From: Desulfuromonas sp. TF
GTDB lineage: Bacteria > Desulfobacterota > Desulfuromonadia > Desulfuromonadales > ATBO01
NCBI RefSeq assembly: GCF_000472285.1
Contig: NZ_KI421418.1
Span: 107,715-144,514 of the forward strand
Length of the DNA: 36,800 nucleotides
Reading direction: 5' to 3'
The notes under the pieces were generated by a model, which was given only the letters and a program-made list of their open reading frames with translations, did not search any database and was not told the DNA's origin. A program made the position numbers and the translations under genes. Shown here one piece after another: positions 1 to 7,667 of the stretch. Within the stretch, counting starts at the first letter, position 1, and each line of letters opens with the position of its first letter.

Positions 1-214
1 ACTGCTCCTCGCCGCAGCTTTCATTATCGAACGCCATCTCGACCGCCTCCCGCAGGGGCCGCAGTTCGTCCTTGTGCCGGGCGGTTTTCGTTCTGCCGGG
101 GCCGAATAGATTTTCTCCTAAAAAATCGACTCCCCGCTTCCACGCCGCCAGGAAACGCTCTTCTTTTTCTACCGACTGCTCCAGAACGTTCAGTACGTTG
201 TCCTTGTTCGTCAT
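1..214 (-). CDS. hypothetical protein, 3' end outside window
   Basis: An open reading frame starts at ATG 214 and runs leftward off the edge of the window, with 71 codons visible and no stop. The visible protein begins MTNKDNVLNVLEQ and is charged, with no signal peptide or membrane segment; an amphipathic helical N-terminus is followed by a stretch reading GVDFLGENLFGPGRTK. Purine-rich sequence precedes the ATG (AGAGAGAAGA, with AGGAGG about 20 bases upstream), so the ribosome site is only moderate. The same stretch is open in other frames on both strands, but those translations are Arg/Pro/Gly-rich and look like GC-bias shadows. I do not recognise the family and assign no function. Confidence 0.5.
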   Translation of the reverse strand, partial: MTNKDNVLNVLEQSVEKEERFLAAWKRGVDFLGENLFGPGRTKTARHKDELRPLREAVEMAFDNESCGEEQ

Positions 215-299
215 GACCGTTCTTCTCTCTTGCTCCTCCTGCTGGCTGACTTTTCCTCAGTCCGTGCTCCAAAATAATGTATATCGTCCGCTGATGTTG

Positions 300-917
300 T
301 CAAACATCGTCTGAAGGAGGAAAAATCCTCTTGAATACCAGATGCAGGGGAAGGTAAAGGAGCAGGGGGATGCCGATGAGGAGAAAGAGCAGGTGGCCGA
401 GAGGGTCGCCGCCGATCAGGACCCCGCCGAATCCGAAAACGAAGTTGATGTTGTGCTCCGGTTCGGAAAAGAAAAATAGAGAGAGGAGCACCGTCCAGGC
501 GAGAAGGGTCTGGGCCGAAAAGGCGCGATGATCATAGCCGAGGCGTCCGAGCAGCCAGAGGAGAAGCGGCGGCAGAAAAAGATGAAAAAGAGAGAACAGT
601 CGCAGGGGCAGGGGCTTGTCGGGGTCGAACATATAGGCGATCGCGGCTAATTCGGGACCGCCGAAGAGCCGCAGCACAAAAGCCGCGATCCAGGCAGTTC
701 CCGGAAGCAGTGCGGCGAGCGCCGCCATTCCCGCAAGGAGGCGGCTTTCCCTCCACAGGGCGCCGAGGACGAGGAACAGGGCCAGGTCGGAAAACCAGAA
801 AAAATGCCACCCGCCGTAGGCTTGACCGTAAACCGGTACCAGGAGGAGAAAGAAGATGGTGTAGGCCCCCTTCAGAAGCAGGGGGAGTCTTTCCGAAGAC
901 GAGAGGTCTGCTCTCAA
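300..917 (-). CDS. conserved polytopic inner-membrane protein, TTG start
   Basis: About 205 residues, very hydrophobic, with five or six predicted membrane helices (for example around AYTIFFLLLVPVYG, FFWFSDLALFLVLGAL and LFLLIGIPLLLYLPLHLVF). Conserved-looking features are the GGWHFFWFSD stretch, a YMFDPDKPLPLRLFSLFH loop, a GRLGYDHRAF segment and ENxN-like EHNINFVFG near the end, which together resemble an uncharacterised family usually just called membrane-associated protein. The hydrophobic part only becomes protein-like after the TTG at 917; upstream in this frame the translation is Gly/Pro/Arg-rich and lacks a sensible ATG. TTG 917 overlaps the stop of the preceding 35-residue ORF (TTGA), which argues for translational coupling. 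No enzymatic motif is visible and the function is unknown. Confidence 0.65.
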   Translation of the reverse strand: MRADLSSSERLPLLLKGAYTIFFLLLVPVYGQAYGGWHFFWFSDLALFLVLGALWRESRLLAGMAALAALLPGTAWIAAFVLRLFGGPELAAIAYMFDPDKPLPLRLFSLFHLFLPPLLLWLLGRLGYDHRAFSAQTLLAWTVLLSLFFFSEPEHNINFVFGFGGVLIGGDPLGHLLFLLIGIPLLLYLPLHLVFKRIFPPSDDV

Positions 918-1021
918 GCCTCGTCCCGGCCAGGGACCCGGACCTGAGGAGGGGCCGCCTCCACGGCGGCGAAGGGCTCGAGAAGCGCCGAATCGATTTT
1001 CTTGACGGTCGTATCTTTCAT
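914..1021 (-). CDS. possible 35-residue leader/small peptide
   Basis: A short ORF with ATG at 1021 preceded by a reasonable ribosome site (GGGAGAAAAC directly before ATG) encodes a 35-residue peptide starting MKDTTVKKIDSALLEPF and ending PGRDEA. It has no membrane segment or signal peptide: a basic start, a short amphipathic helix, then a Pro/Ala-rich tail. Its TGA overlaps the TTG start of the downstream membrane-protein gene, so it could be a translational leader that feeds ribosomes into a gene with a poor start codon, or a genuine small protein expressed with its membrane partner. The frame is open further upstream to about 1306, but that extension has no convincing ribosome site or protein-like composition. 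Confidence 0.4.
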   Translation of the reverse strand: MKDTTVKKIDSALLEPFAAVEAAPPQVRVPGRDEA

Positions 1022-1326
1022 GTTTTCTCCCGTGTTCAGAGGTTTGAGGCTGAAGATTGCAATGGGATCCGGAGCAGGCCATCGACGGTTCAATCCAAAA
1101 ATATCCCATGGGATTCTTCTGTCAAACGGTCCCAGGTTCTGGTGGAGAAGAAAAGCTTGGTGAAGAAATTCCGGTTTGTATTTATATAAATTCATCGCCA
1201 ATATGGCTTTATACCCTTCGGTGGCAAGCATCAACCGGTGCCGCCGCATCCTTTTTTTTCTTAAATAATTTCTCCTGGATCTCCTTTCTATAAACAAAAA
1301 TTTCATATCTCTCGCAGAATTAAATA

Positions 1327-1363
1327 TTATCTGCTTGAATAGATAACAAAATAGGTCATAATA
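1327..1363 (+). promoter_or_regulatory. candidate promoter and inverted repeat upstream of the epimerase operon
   Basis: The interval 1022-1421 carries no convincing gene apart from leader sequence of the minus-strand membrane gene, and is AT-rich from about 1250. Within it a sigma-70-like promoter can be read toward the epimerase: TTGAAT at 1335-1340, a 16-base spacer, and CATAAT at 1357-1362. The -35 lies in the loop of a 6-bp inverted repeat, TTATCT (1327-1332) and AGATAA (1341-1346), a possible operator. Both assignments are by eye only. Confidence 0.4.
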
Positions 1364-1421
1364 AGGTCAAGCACGTGATGCATCCTTGCGAAAGCTGGCA
1401 TGGAATTTATACGGAGGAAGT

Positions 1422-2405
1422 ATGCATGTTCTGATTACCGGAGGCGCAGGTTTTATTGGATCCCAGTTGGCTGAATATCATCTGGATCGTGGGGACAAGG
1501 TTCATGTCGTCGACGATCTGAGCACCGGATCCAAGGAGAATATTGAAGAATTTGCCGAAAAGCCCGGTTTTCACTTTGATGAGGCGGACATCCTCACCTG
1601 GCCGGGCCTCGAAAAAGCGGCGGCCTGGGCGGACAGGGTCTACCATATGGCGGCCGTGGTCGGAGTCTACCGGGTTCTGGCCGAACCGATCAAGGTGCTG
1701 TCGACCAATATCGCCGGAACGGAAAGGCTGCTCAGGGCCATCCATGCCGGCGGCTGGTCTCCCCAGGTGATTCTCGCCTCCACCTCGGAGGTGTATGGGC
1801 ACACCGAGGCGAGGGAGCTGAGGGAGGATGCCCCCCTGGTCATCCAGTCCGGCGCCCGCTCGCGGTGGAACTACGCCGTCAGCAAGCTTGCCGACGAGGC
1901 CTTGGGTCTCTCCTACGCCCGGAAGCACGGCCTCCAGATCACCATCGTACGTTTCTGCAACACCATCGGTCCCCGGCAGACCGGCCGGTACGGCATGGTG
2001 CTCCCCCGGTTTGTCGCGCAGGCGCTGCGGGGCGAGCCGCTGACGGTCTACGGAGACGGCAACCAGACCCGCTCTTTCTGCGACGTGCGGGATACGGTCG
2101 CCGCCCTCGACGCCCTGGCCTCCAATCCCGCCAGCGGCGGAGAAATCGTCAACGTCGGGAACAACAGGGAGATATCCATTCTCGACCTGGCGAAGCTGAT
2201 CATCCGCACGGCGGAAAGTACCTCCAAGATTAAAAAGATTCCCTATCTGGAGGCATACGGAGAGGATTTCGAGGACATTACCCACCGCCGTCCCGCGCTG
2301 GACAAGCTTTTTGGCCTGACAGATTTCAGCCACAACTGGACCCTTGAGGAGACGGTTCAGGACCTTCTCGATCGCTCACGCAACCGGGTCGCAAAGGTGG
2401 TGTGA
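1422..2405 (+). CDS. NAD-dependent sugar epimerase/dehydratase (extended SDR family)
   Basis: A 327-residue extended short-chain dehydrogenase, probably a cytoplasmic nucleotide-sugar epimerase, dehydratase or UDP-glucuronate decarboxylase-like enzyme. Visible motifs are the NAD-binding Rossmann glycine motif GGAGFIG at residues 7-13, an acidic dinucleotide-selecting VVDDLSTG at 29-36, the TSEVYG strand with T121/S122, and the catalytic Y151-x3-K155 (NYAVSKL). A later GxGxQTRxFxxVxD motif (GDGNQTRSFCDVRD) is typical of enzymes acting on UDP- or dTDP-sugars. The start at 1422 is chosen because GGAGGAAGT precedes it and the Rossmann strand begins immediately; an in-frame ATG at 1386 would add 12 unrelated residues. 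The glycosyltransferase begins one base after the stop, so the two are cotranscribed. The exact substrate cannot be read from sequence. Confidence 0.9.
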   Translation: MHVLITGGAGFIGSQLAEYHLDRGDKVHVVDDLSTGSKENIEEFAEKPGFHFDEADILTWPGLEKAAAWADRVYHMAAVVGVYRVLAEPIKVLSTNIAGTERLLRAIHAGGWSPQVILASTSEVYGHTEARELREDAPLVIQSGARSRWNYAVSKLADEALGLSYARKHGLQITIVRFCNTIGPRQTGRYGMVLPRFVAQALRGEPLTVYGDGNQTRSFCDVRDTVAALDALASNPASGGEIVNVGNNREISILDLAKLIIRTAESTSKIKKIPYLEAYGEDFEDITHRRPALDKLFGLTDFSHNWTLEETVQDLLDRSRNRVAKVV

Positions 2406-2406
2406 T

Positions 2407-3792
2407 ATGGCGACCCTCCCGTATTTCGTGCTGAGCCCCAATACCGTCGTCAGCCTGCTGGGGCTCATGCGCGGGCCTGATCGGACCGTTCCGACTCCCG
2501 CGGAGGACTGGCGCGAGGCGGTGGTGGACGTGGTCATCCCCGCTCTCAACGAAGAGAGGAATATTCCCCTCTGTCTGTCGTCCCTGGCCCGGCAGACCCT
2601 GAAGCCGCGGAACATCATCCTGGTGGACGACGGCAGCGGCGACCGTACCTGCGAATTCGCCCGGGACTTCGCCGCCTCCATCGGCATGGAGTTGACGGTC
2701 ATCCAGCGCCGCTCTCCCATCGGCAAGACCCCCACCATCAAGCGGCAGGCCCGGGAGTTCGATTCGGACGTGGAATTCATCCTCGACGGGGACACCGTGC
2801 TGGAATCGGAAAATTACCTGGCGCGGGTCGTGGAGGAGCTGTACAAGGGAGCGGGAATCGCCAGCGCCTGCGGGACCATTCTTCCCATCCGGGAGGTGGA
2901 CCGGAAGCAGGTCATGGCCGATCCGGCGATGGCCGGTTTCCTTGAAACCCATCCGCCGGAGGCCTTCCTGCACCAGGGGGGCCGGCTCTCGCTGCTCCGG
3001 AAAAAAATTACCAATGCCTACAGGGACGTTCTCTACAGGTTCCTGCAGCGCTTCATCTATCGCGGCCAGATGACCTTCTTCGGGACCATCACCAACCCCG
3101 TAGGCTGTGCCGTCGCTTATCGCCGCCGGTATATCAAGGAACTCTTCGATCATTATGAGCCGATCCTCGGCGACGACCTCACCAATTCGGAAGATATCTT
3201 TATCGGATTTGCCCTTCTCGACCAGGGATACCGTAACATCCAGCTCATGGACATCGTCGCCCGCAGCACAGAGCCGGAGGTGAACCGGCTGCCCCGTCAG
3301 GTCTACCTGTGGTCATCGTCCTTTCTGCAGAGCTGTTACTACTTCGACGATCTTCTCCGGAGCCCCTTCAAGGGACTCCGCCGACTGCGTCAGAGATGGC
3401 GGGAGAAAGGCGTAGAAGACGAGGGACGGAACCGCCGGCGCATCCAGGAGGCTTACCGGCAGCCCTTCGGAATCGATCACAGCCGCAAATACGGCCGGCC
3501 CATGGGGTGGATACTCCTTACCTCCGCGGCGGAGAAGATCTTTTTCCCCACGGCCGTGGTCATCATGGTTCTGCTGGGCCTCTGGGAGGCCCTCGTGGTA
3601 ACTCTCATCGCCGAAACGGCGGTGGCGGTGGCAACGCTGGCCATCATCTCCCCCGGACGGCGCATCCGCGCCTTCTTTCAGGGGCTGGCGACCACTCCCC
3701 TGCGGTATTCCCTGCTGATCTGGGATTTCGCCGTTATCGGCCGCTTCGCGAGCGACCTGTGGATCTCCAAGGACAGGCGGTGGCGCAAATGA
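2407..3792 (+). CDS. membrane-associated family 2 glycosyltransferase
   Basis: 461 residues with an N-terminal GT-A catalytic domain and C-terminal membrane helices. The nucleotide-binding start VVIPALNEERN lies at 42-52, VDDGSGD at 73-79, the metal-binding DGDT at 127-130, and an acidic SED at 261-263 that would be the catalytic base. A stretch RQVYLW at 297-302 sits where processive GT2 enzymes (cellulose, chitin and hyaluronan synthases) carry QxxRW; here the Arg is replaced by Leu. At least two hydrophobic helices follow near 395-435. The likely role is transfer of a sugar from a nucleotide donor to a growing surface glycan at the inner membrane. It starts one base after the epimerase stop and overlaps the next gene by ATGA, so all three should be made together. 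Confidence 0.88.
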   Translation: MATLPYFVLSPNTVVSLLGLMRGPDRTVPTPAEDWREAVVDVVIPALNEERNIPLCLSSLARQTLKPRNIILVDDGSGDRTCEFARDFAASIGMELTVIQRRSPIGKTPTIKRQAREFDSDVEFILDGDTVLESENYLARVVEELYKGAGIASACGTILPIREVDRKQVMADPAMAGFLETHPPEAFLHQGGRLSLLRKKITNAYRDVLYRFLQRFIYRGQMTFFGTITNPVGCAVAYRRRYIKELFDHYEPILGDDLTNSEDIFIGFALLDQGYRNIQLMDIVARSTEPEVNRLPRQVYLWSSSFLQSCYYFDDLLRSPFKGLRRLRQRWREKGVEDEGRNRRRIQEAYRQPFGIDHSRKYGRPMGWILLTSAAEKIFFPTAVVIMVLLGLWEALVVTLIAETAVAVATLAIISPGRRIRAFFQGLATTPLRYSLLIWDFAVIGRFASDLWISKDRRWRK

Positions 3793-5603
3793 ATCGAAAA
3801 ATCTGGTGCTTCCTGGCATTGCTGCTGATCATCTCCCTTCATCCGGCACAGGTCCGGGCCGAGGTTCCCGAGTCCGGACTGCGGGCCGAAATGGCCGGCG
3901 AATGGGAGGAAGCCCTGTCGATCTACCGTGGGATCCTCTCGCAGGATCCCGGGCGGATAGAGCTCCGGGTGCGCTCCGCTGACATCCTTTCCCGTCTCGG
4001 GCGTGCCCAGGAGGCTGCGCAGTCCCTGGAGGAGGTCGCCATCATCACGCCGGGTGATGCGGATATTCACTTCCGTCTCTCCCGTGCCCATGCGGCGGCC
4101 GGGAATCCCCGGAAGGCCCTGCAGTCCTGCCTCCGGGCTTCGGAGCTGGCTCCGGAAAACCCGGAATACGTTCGAACCTGTGCCGTTCAGGCCTCCTGGG
4201 CAGGCGAGACCGATCTGGCGAGGACGCTCTATGAGCGGCTTCTCTCTCTTGCTCCGGAGGATGCCGATGCCCTCCTGGGACGCGCCCGCACCCGGGCATG
4301 GACGGGGGAAGTCGACCTGTCGGTCCGGGATTACCGGGCTTACCTGGAGAAAAAACCCGAAGACCGGGAAGCCCGCATCGAATATGCCCGGGTCCAGGGG
4401 TGGCGGGGAGATTCCGCAGAGGGGTTGGAAATCCTGGAGGATTACCGGAAGCGTTTCGGCGCCGATCCCCAAGAGGAGGCTCTGCGCGTCCGACTTCTCG
4501 CTGCCGGTGGGCGCCCCCGGCAGGCCCTTTCCGACCTGAATCCCCTTCTGGAGGCGGATCCCGGAAACTTCGATCTCCGGTACACCCGGGTTCTGGCCCT
4601 GCACCGGGACAACAGCCCCGCGGATGCCCTGGAAGGCATGGCGTACCTGGAAAAGGTTCGCCCCGATGCACCGGAGGTGCGCGATCTGGGTCTCGTGGTG
4701 CGCACCCCTCTTCGCTCCCGGATCGAGCTGACGGGAAATTACTACAACGATTCCGACGATATCTCTAGTTATCGCGGCACCCTGGAGGGAACCTTGTTCC
4801 TTTCTCCGGAGACGGCGGTGGAGATCGGGGGCTTTCGCGAAGAGCTGTCCGCCGATCATGGCAGCGGCCTAGAGCGATCGGACGGAGGAGAGGATATCGG
4901 CCACGGCGGCTATTGGCTCGGAGCCTCCCGGCGCTTCAGCCCGGTCCTCGCTCTGGGAGGGCGTCTGGGAAGGGGTGTCGTCGAGGATGGCGATGATTAC
5001 TGGATCTATCGGGTCCGAGCCGACCTGCGGCCGGCCGATTACGTCGATCTGATTCTGGAGCGGGAAAGGGAACTCTATGCCCTCTCGCCCAGGGCCGTTT
5101 CCGAAGAAGTCCGCCGCACCGCCAACCGAGCGCGGATTCTCTGGAGACCCGGCCTGCGATACACGGTCGATCTGACCGCCGGCTACGATACCTTCTCCGA
5201 CGGCAATCGGCGCTGGGAGGCGATCCTGGCGCCTCGCCGGCAGGTGCTTCGCACCGGCTCCTTCAATCTCGACCTGGGAGTCGCCACCTGGTGGTTCGGC
5301 TTCGACGAGGACCTCGATCACGGCTATTACGATCCCGGCACCTACCAGCGCCATGCCCTGACCGCCTTCGGATACTGGAAAATCGGCGACGACCACGGCC
5401 TGGGACTGACCGCCGGACTGGGGGTGCAGAAGGATGAAGAGATGAGCGGCTACCGCTTCGGCGAGGACGTTGCCCTGGAAGGGATCTTCGGCATTTTCAG
5501 CGACTGGATGTTGAGGACGTCCCTGAGCTATGCCGACAGGGACCAGGAGAGCGGCAGTTTCGACGGATTCTCCGCGCAGGTGAAGCTTACCCGGCGCTTC
5601 TGA
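3789..5603 (+). CDS. TPR-repeat outer-membrane beta-barrel protein (glycan export type)
   Basis: 604 residues. A signal peptide covers about 1-24 (cleavage after QVRA), followed by tandem tetratricopeptide-type helical repeats to about 300 (GEWEEALSIYRGILSQDP, NPRKALQSCLRASELAPENP, ETDLARTLYERLLSLAPED and others), then about 300 residues of alternating aromatic/polar strands ending KLTRRF, with the terminal Phe typical of BAM-inserted outer-membrane barrels. This periplasmic-TPR plus barrel layout matches YaiO- and PgaA-like proteins that help export polysaccharide. ATG 3789 overlaps the glycosyltransferase stop (ATGA) and begins a normal signal peptide; the longer frame upstream is a shadow of the glycosyltransferase. 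Context suggests a secretion port or scaffold for the product of the two upstream enzymes. Confidence 0.85.
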   Translation: MNRKIWCFLALLLIISLHPAQVRAEVPESGLRAEMAGEWEEALSIYRGILSQDPGRIELRVRSADILSRLGRAQEAAQSLEEVAIITPGDADIHFRLSRAHAAAGNPRKALQSCLRASELAPENPEYVRTCAVQASWAGETDLARTLYERLLSLAPEDADALLGRARTRAWTGEVDLSVRDYRAYLEKKPEDREARIEYARVQGWRGDSAEGLEILEDYRKRFGADPQEEALRVRLLAAGGRPRQALSDLNPLLEADPGNFDLRYTRVLALHRDNSPADALEGMAYLEKVRPDAPEVRDLGLVVRTPLRSRIELTGNYYNDSDDISSYRGTLEGTLFLSPETAVEIGGFREELSADHGSGLERSDGGEDIGHGGYWLGASRRFSPVLALGGRLGRGVVEDGDDYWIYRVRADLRPADYVDLILERERELYALSPRAVSEEVRRTANRARILWRPGLRYTVDLTAGYDTFSDGNRRWEAILAPRRQVLRTGSFNLDLGVATWWFGFDEDLDHGYYDPGTYQRHALTAFGYWKIGDDHGLGLTAGLGVQKDEEMSGYRFGEDVALEGIFGIFSDWMLRTSLSYADRDQESGSFDGFSAQVKLTRRF

Positions 5604-5669
5604 GGGGGACACGCAACCTGAAGCGCAGGCCCCCGCACAGAACCGGAGGGGGAGGGCCGCTCTCGAAGT

Positions 5670-6221
5670 TCAGCGAGACATTCTACGGCCGCCCCGGCTG
5701 CCGCCCATGCCTCCCATCCCCCCGCCCGAATCCATGCCGCCGCGGCCACCGAAGAAGTCGCGGCGCATTTCCTCCCGACGCCGACTCTGTTCCTCCGGAG
5801 GGAGTCCCTTAAGTTTCTGCATTTCCTCTCGCAGGCGGCGTTGCCGTTCGGGGTCGAGCTGCCGGTATTGCTGGAACATCCGGCGAAGGTTCTCGCGGCG
5901 TTCGGGGGAAAACTGTTGCCAACGGCGGAATCGCTCCTGCAGTTGCGCCTGCTGCTGCGGATCCATCTCCTGGAAACGCGCCATGTTCTGCTGCATTTGT
6001 TGCTGCTGCTCCGGAGAGAGCTGCTGATACTGCCGGTAGCGCTCACGAAGAGCCTCCTTCTCCGCGGGAGACAGCCGCTGCCAACGCTGCTGGGCTTCCC
6101 GGTCGAGGGGGATTTCCGCCGTCAGGTCCGGCTTGGCCGTCGCTTCCCCGGTACCGGCAGCGAGTGCGCTCACCGGCGAGAGAAGCAGCAACAGTACGCA
6201 TGCAATGCGAATCGCGATCAT
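5670..6221 (-). CDS. secreted DUF3106-like repeat protein
   Basis: 183 residues. A signal peptide (about 1-22, ending ALAAG) precedes a highly charged, Gln/Arg-rich helical region made of about six tandem 18-residue units, each with an aromatic or hydrophobic anchor and a (L/M/F)(S/D/P)PE-type turn: LSPAEKEALRERY, LSPEQQQQMQQNM, MDPQQQAQLQERF, FSPERRENLRRMF, LDPERQRRLREEM, LPPEEQSRRREEM. The C-terminus is Gly/Met/Arg-rich. This matches the DUF3106 pattern and recalls the LTPEQ-type repeats of periplasmic stress proteins Spy, CpxP and ZraP, although homology is not claimed. It is the last gene of the sigma-factor operon, starting inside the previous stop (ATGA), so it is probably a periplasmic effector or sensor of the ECF response. 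Confidence 0.85.
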   Translation of the reverse strand: MIAIRIACVLLLLLSPVSALAAGTGEATAKPDLTAEIPLDREAQQRWQRLSPAEKEALRERYRQYQQLSPEQQQQMQQNMARFQEMDPQQQAQLQERFRRWQQFSPERRENLRRMFQQYRQLDPERQRRLREEMQKLKGLPPEEQSRRREEMRRDFFGGRGGMDSGGGMGGMGGSRGGRRMSR

Positions 6222-6451
6222 TTTTTGTCCTCCGAGTCAGCCTTGATTTCCCTCTCGAGGAGATCCATGTCCTTCAGCAGTTCCATCAGCTGCAGCAGCT
6301 CCATTTTTCGGATCACTTGCCGGTCCTCGTCGCTGATCTCGAGTTTCTCCGCCGAGATTTCCTCGGTCTCCCGGCTTTCTTCAGCTAGTCCTGAAGCCGG
6401 CAATAAGAGCGGCATTCCGGCGAGGAATAAGGCGCACAGTATCCGTCTCAT
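6218..6451 (-). CDS. small periplasmic leucine-rich helix protein of the ECF operon
   Basis: 77 residues: a signal peptide (about 1-23, MRRILCALFLAG to SGLA) followed by a short, strongly acidic helical protein. Its C-terminal half contains the repeating leucine pattern MELLQLMELLKDMDLLE. An almost identical spacing occurs at the C-terminus of the anti-sigma factor encoded just upstream (LLLNLELLENLDLLQELEE), so the two may pair through this helix in the periplasm. ATG 6451 overlaps the anti-sigma stop (ATGA) and its own stop overlaps the DUF3106 start (ATGA); this chain fixes the start and excludes the longer open frame upstream. I know no named family with certainty. Confidence 0.75.
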   Translation of the reverse strand: MRRILCALFLAGMPLLLPASGLAEESRETEEISAEKLEISDEDRQVIRKMELLQLMELLKDMDLLEREIKADSEDKK

Positions 6452-6927
6452 CCACTGATCCCCGTTTCTTCCAGCTCCTGGAGCAGATCCAGATTCTCCA
6501 GCAGTTCCAGGTTGAGCAAAAGTTCGGGCTCCGGCAGGCGTTCGATTTCGGCGTCGGTTTGCAGGGCCATTTCCTGGGACGGCTGCTGCGGAGCGGGAGC
6601 CGGCGAGTGCAGGGTGACCATCAGCAGCACCGCAGCGGTGGCGGCGAGGGACCATCCGAAGGCCGGTCTGAAGGATTGCCGCAGTCTTGGGCGAATGCGT
6701 CGGACCACCCGCTCGTTGAAGGCCCGGATTTCTCCCGGGGAAAATTCCGGCTCCCTTTTCGGCAGGATTTTCAGAGTCGACCGCAGCAGAGCCAGTTCGC
6801 GGCGGCAGGCGGAACATCCCTGCAGATGTTTTTCCATCCCGAGGCGATCGGCCCTCTCCAGTTCACCGTAATGAAAGAGAGTCATATTTTCACGCAGGCA
6901 GGGTGAGTCTTCGTGTGGATTGTTCAT
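6448..6927 (-). CDS. membrane anti-sigma factor with zinc-finger (ZAS) domain
   Basis: 159 residues. The N-terminal cytoplasmic anti-sigma domain has the HxxxCxxC motif (H34, C38, C41 in KHLQGCSACRRE), preceded by His/Cys residues that could complete the zinc site. A single membrane segment lies at about 88-106 (WSLAATAAVLLMVTL), followed by a short periplasmic Pro/Gln-rich tail and a leucine-rich acidic helix at the C-terminus. The expected role is to hold the adjacent ECF sigma factor at the membrane until a periplasmic signal releases it. The start overlaps the sigma-factor stop (ATGA), and the stop overlaps the next gene, so stoichiometry is translationally coupled. The periplasmic helix is matched in the next gene product, an unusual detail that may identify its partner. 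Confidence 0.88.
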   Translation of the reverse strand: MNNPHEDSPCLRENMTLFHYGELERADRLGMEKHLQGCSACRRELALLRSTLKILPKREPEFSPGEIRAFNERVVRRIRPRLRQSFRPAFGWSLAATAAVLLMVTLHSPAPAPQQPSQEMALQTDAEIERLPEPELLLNLELLENLDLLQELEETGISG

Positions 6928-7505
6928 GACGATTCCTCTTGCAGGTCTTTAAGTTCCCGGCGCAGCACTCGAACGGCCCGGTGCAGGTGGGCCTTGACGG
7001 TTCCCTCCTCCAATCCCAGTACCGTGGCAATCTCTCGCAGGGGCATCTCCTCGTGATGCCGCAAGGTAAACACCACCCGCTGCCGGGCTGAGAGCCGCTG
7101 CATGGCCAGATCGATGCGCTGCCGGATCTCGCCGTCGAAGCAGCTCTCCCCCGGAGAGGCGGCGGGATCCGGCACGAAATCCATGGGATCGGCTTCTTCG
7201 TTGCTGCGGCGGAAGAAGAAGATCCGCTCCCGCAGTTTCCGCCGCCGCAGATGGTCGATGGCCAAGCGGGTTACCGTTCGGTACAGCCAGGTCGCAACCG
7301 AACTGTCGCCGCGAAAATCGCCGATACTGCGATGCAGCCGCAAAAAAGCTTCCTGGGCTATCTCCTCGGCATCTTCCCGGACTCCCACAAGCCGCCAGGC
7401 CAAGGAGAGAAGACGTGGGGAGTGGGCGCCGACAAGGGTCTCGAAACCCGTGTCATCCCCTTCCCTGATCCGGGTCAGAAGCGCTTTCTCCAAACAGGTA
7501 TCCAT
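6924..7505 (-). CDS. ECF-type RNA polymerase sigma factor
   Basis: About 193 residues with both domains of group-4 sigma factors. Region 2 includes RLLSLAWRLVGVREDAEEIAQEAFLRLH, then FRGDSSVATWLYRTVTRLAIDHLRRRK for -10 recognition and melting. A linker of about 35 residues is followed by region 4, LSARQRVVFTLRHHEEMPLREIATVLGLEEGTVKAHLHRAVRVLRREL, a helix-turn-helix for -35 binding. It is transcribed from the minus-strand copy of the paired promoter at 7605-7633, which suggests autoregulation. The ATG at 7505 has AAAGG immediately before it with almost no spacing; a GTG about 39 bases upstream is an alternative start. The next gene is its ZAS anti-sigma factor, overlapping by 4 bases. Confidence 0.92.
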   Translation of the reverse strand: MDTCLEKALLTRIREGDDTGFETLVGAHSPRLLSLAWRLVGVREDAEEIAQEAFLRLHRSIGDFRGDSSVATWLYRTVTRLAIDHLRRRKLRERIFFFRRSNEEADPMDFVPDPAASPGESCFDGEIRQRIDLAMQRLSARQRVVFTLRHHEEMPLREIATVLGLEEGTVKAHLHRAVRVLRRELKDLQEESS

Positions 7506-7604
7506 CCTTTGAAAGTATCCGCGCCTTCTCTTCGTGTCAATCACCGATGACCTGTTCGGCCCATTCCGCACACCCGGGTCCCGCCGGGGTCCGCTTCTAT
7601 CTCT

Positions 7605-7633
7605 TTAGACGAAGTTCGCGGCAAAAGGTTTAC
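7605..7633 (-). promoter_or_regulatory. ECF-type promoter of the sigma-factor operon
   Basis: Read on the minus strand, GTAAACC (7633-7627) is followed by a 15-base spacer and CGTCTAA (7611-7605); as hexamers this is GTAAAC-N17-GTCTAA. It matches exactly, in both motifs and spacing, the plus-strand copy at 7668-7696. AAC-type -35 and CGTC-type -10 elements are typical of ECF sigma factors. Transcription would start near 7598, about 93 bases before the sigma-factor ATG. The match between two copies is seen directly; recognition by this particular sigma factor is inferred. Confidence 0.75.
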
Positions 7634-7667
7634 CGACGCCACTAAACATCCCTGAAGAACTTTTCTC

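Noticed and set aside
914-1306. Extended 130-codon version of the 35-residue ORF
   Set aside because: The upstream part lacks protein-like composition, while ATG 1021 has a good ribosome site.
1407-2333. 308-codon open frame antisense to the epimerase
   Set aside because: Exact shadow of a clear SDR enzyme; composition is GC-bias driven with no domain.
3678-4859. 393-codon antisense open frame across the glycosyltransferase/TPR junction
   Set aside because: Covered by two well-supported genes on the plus strand; no recognisable motif.
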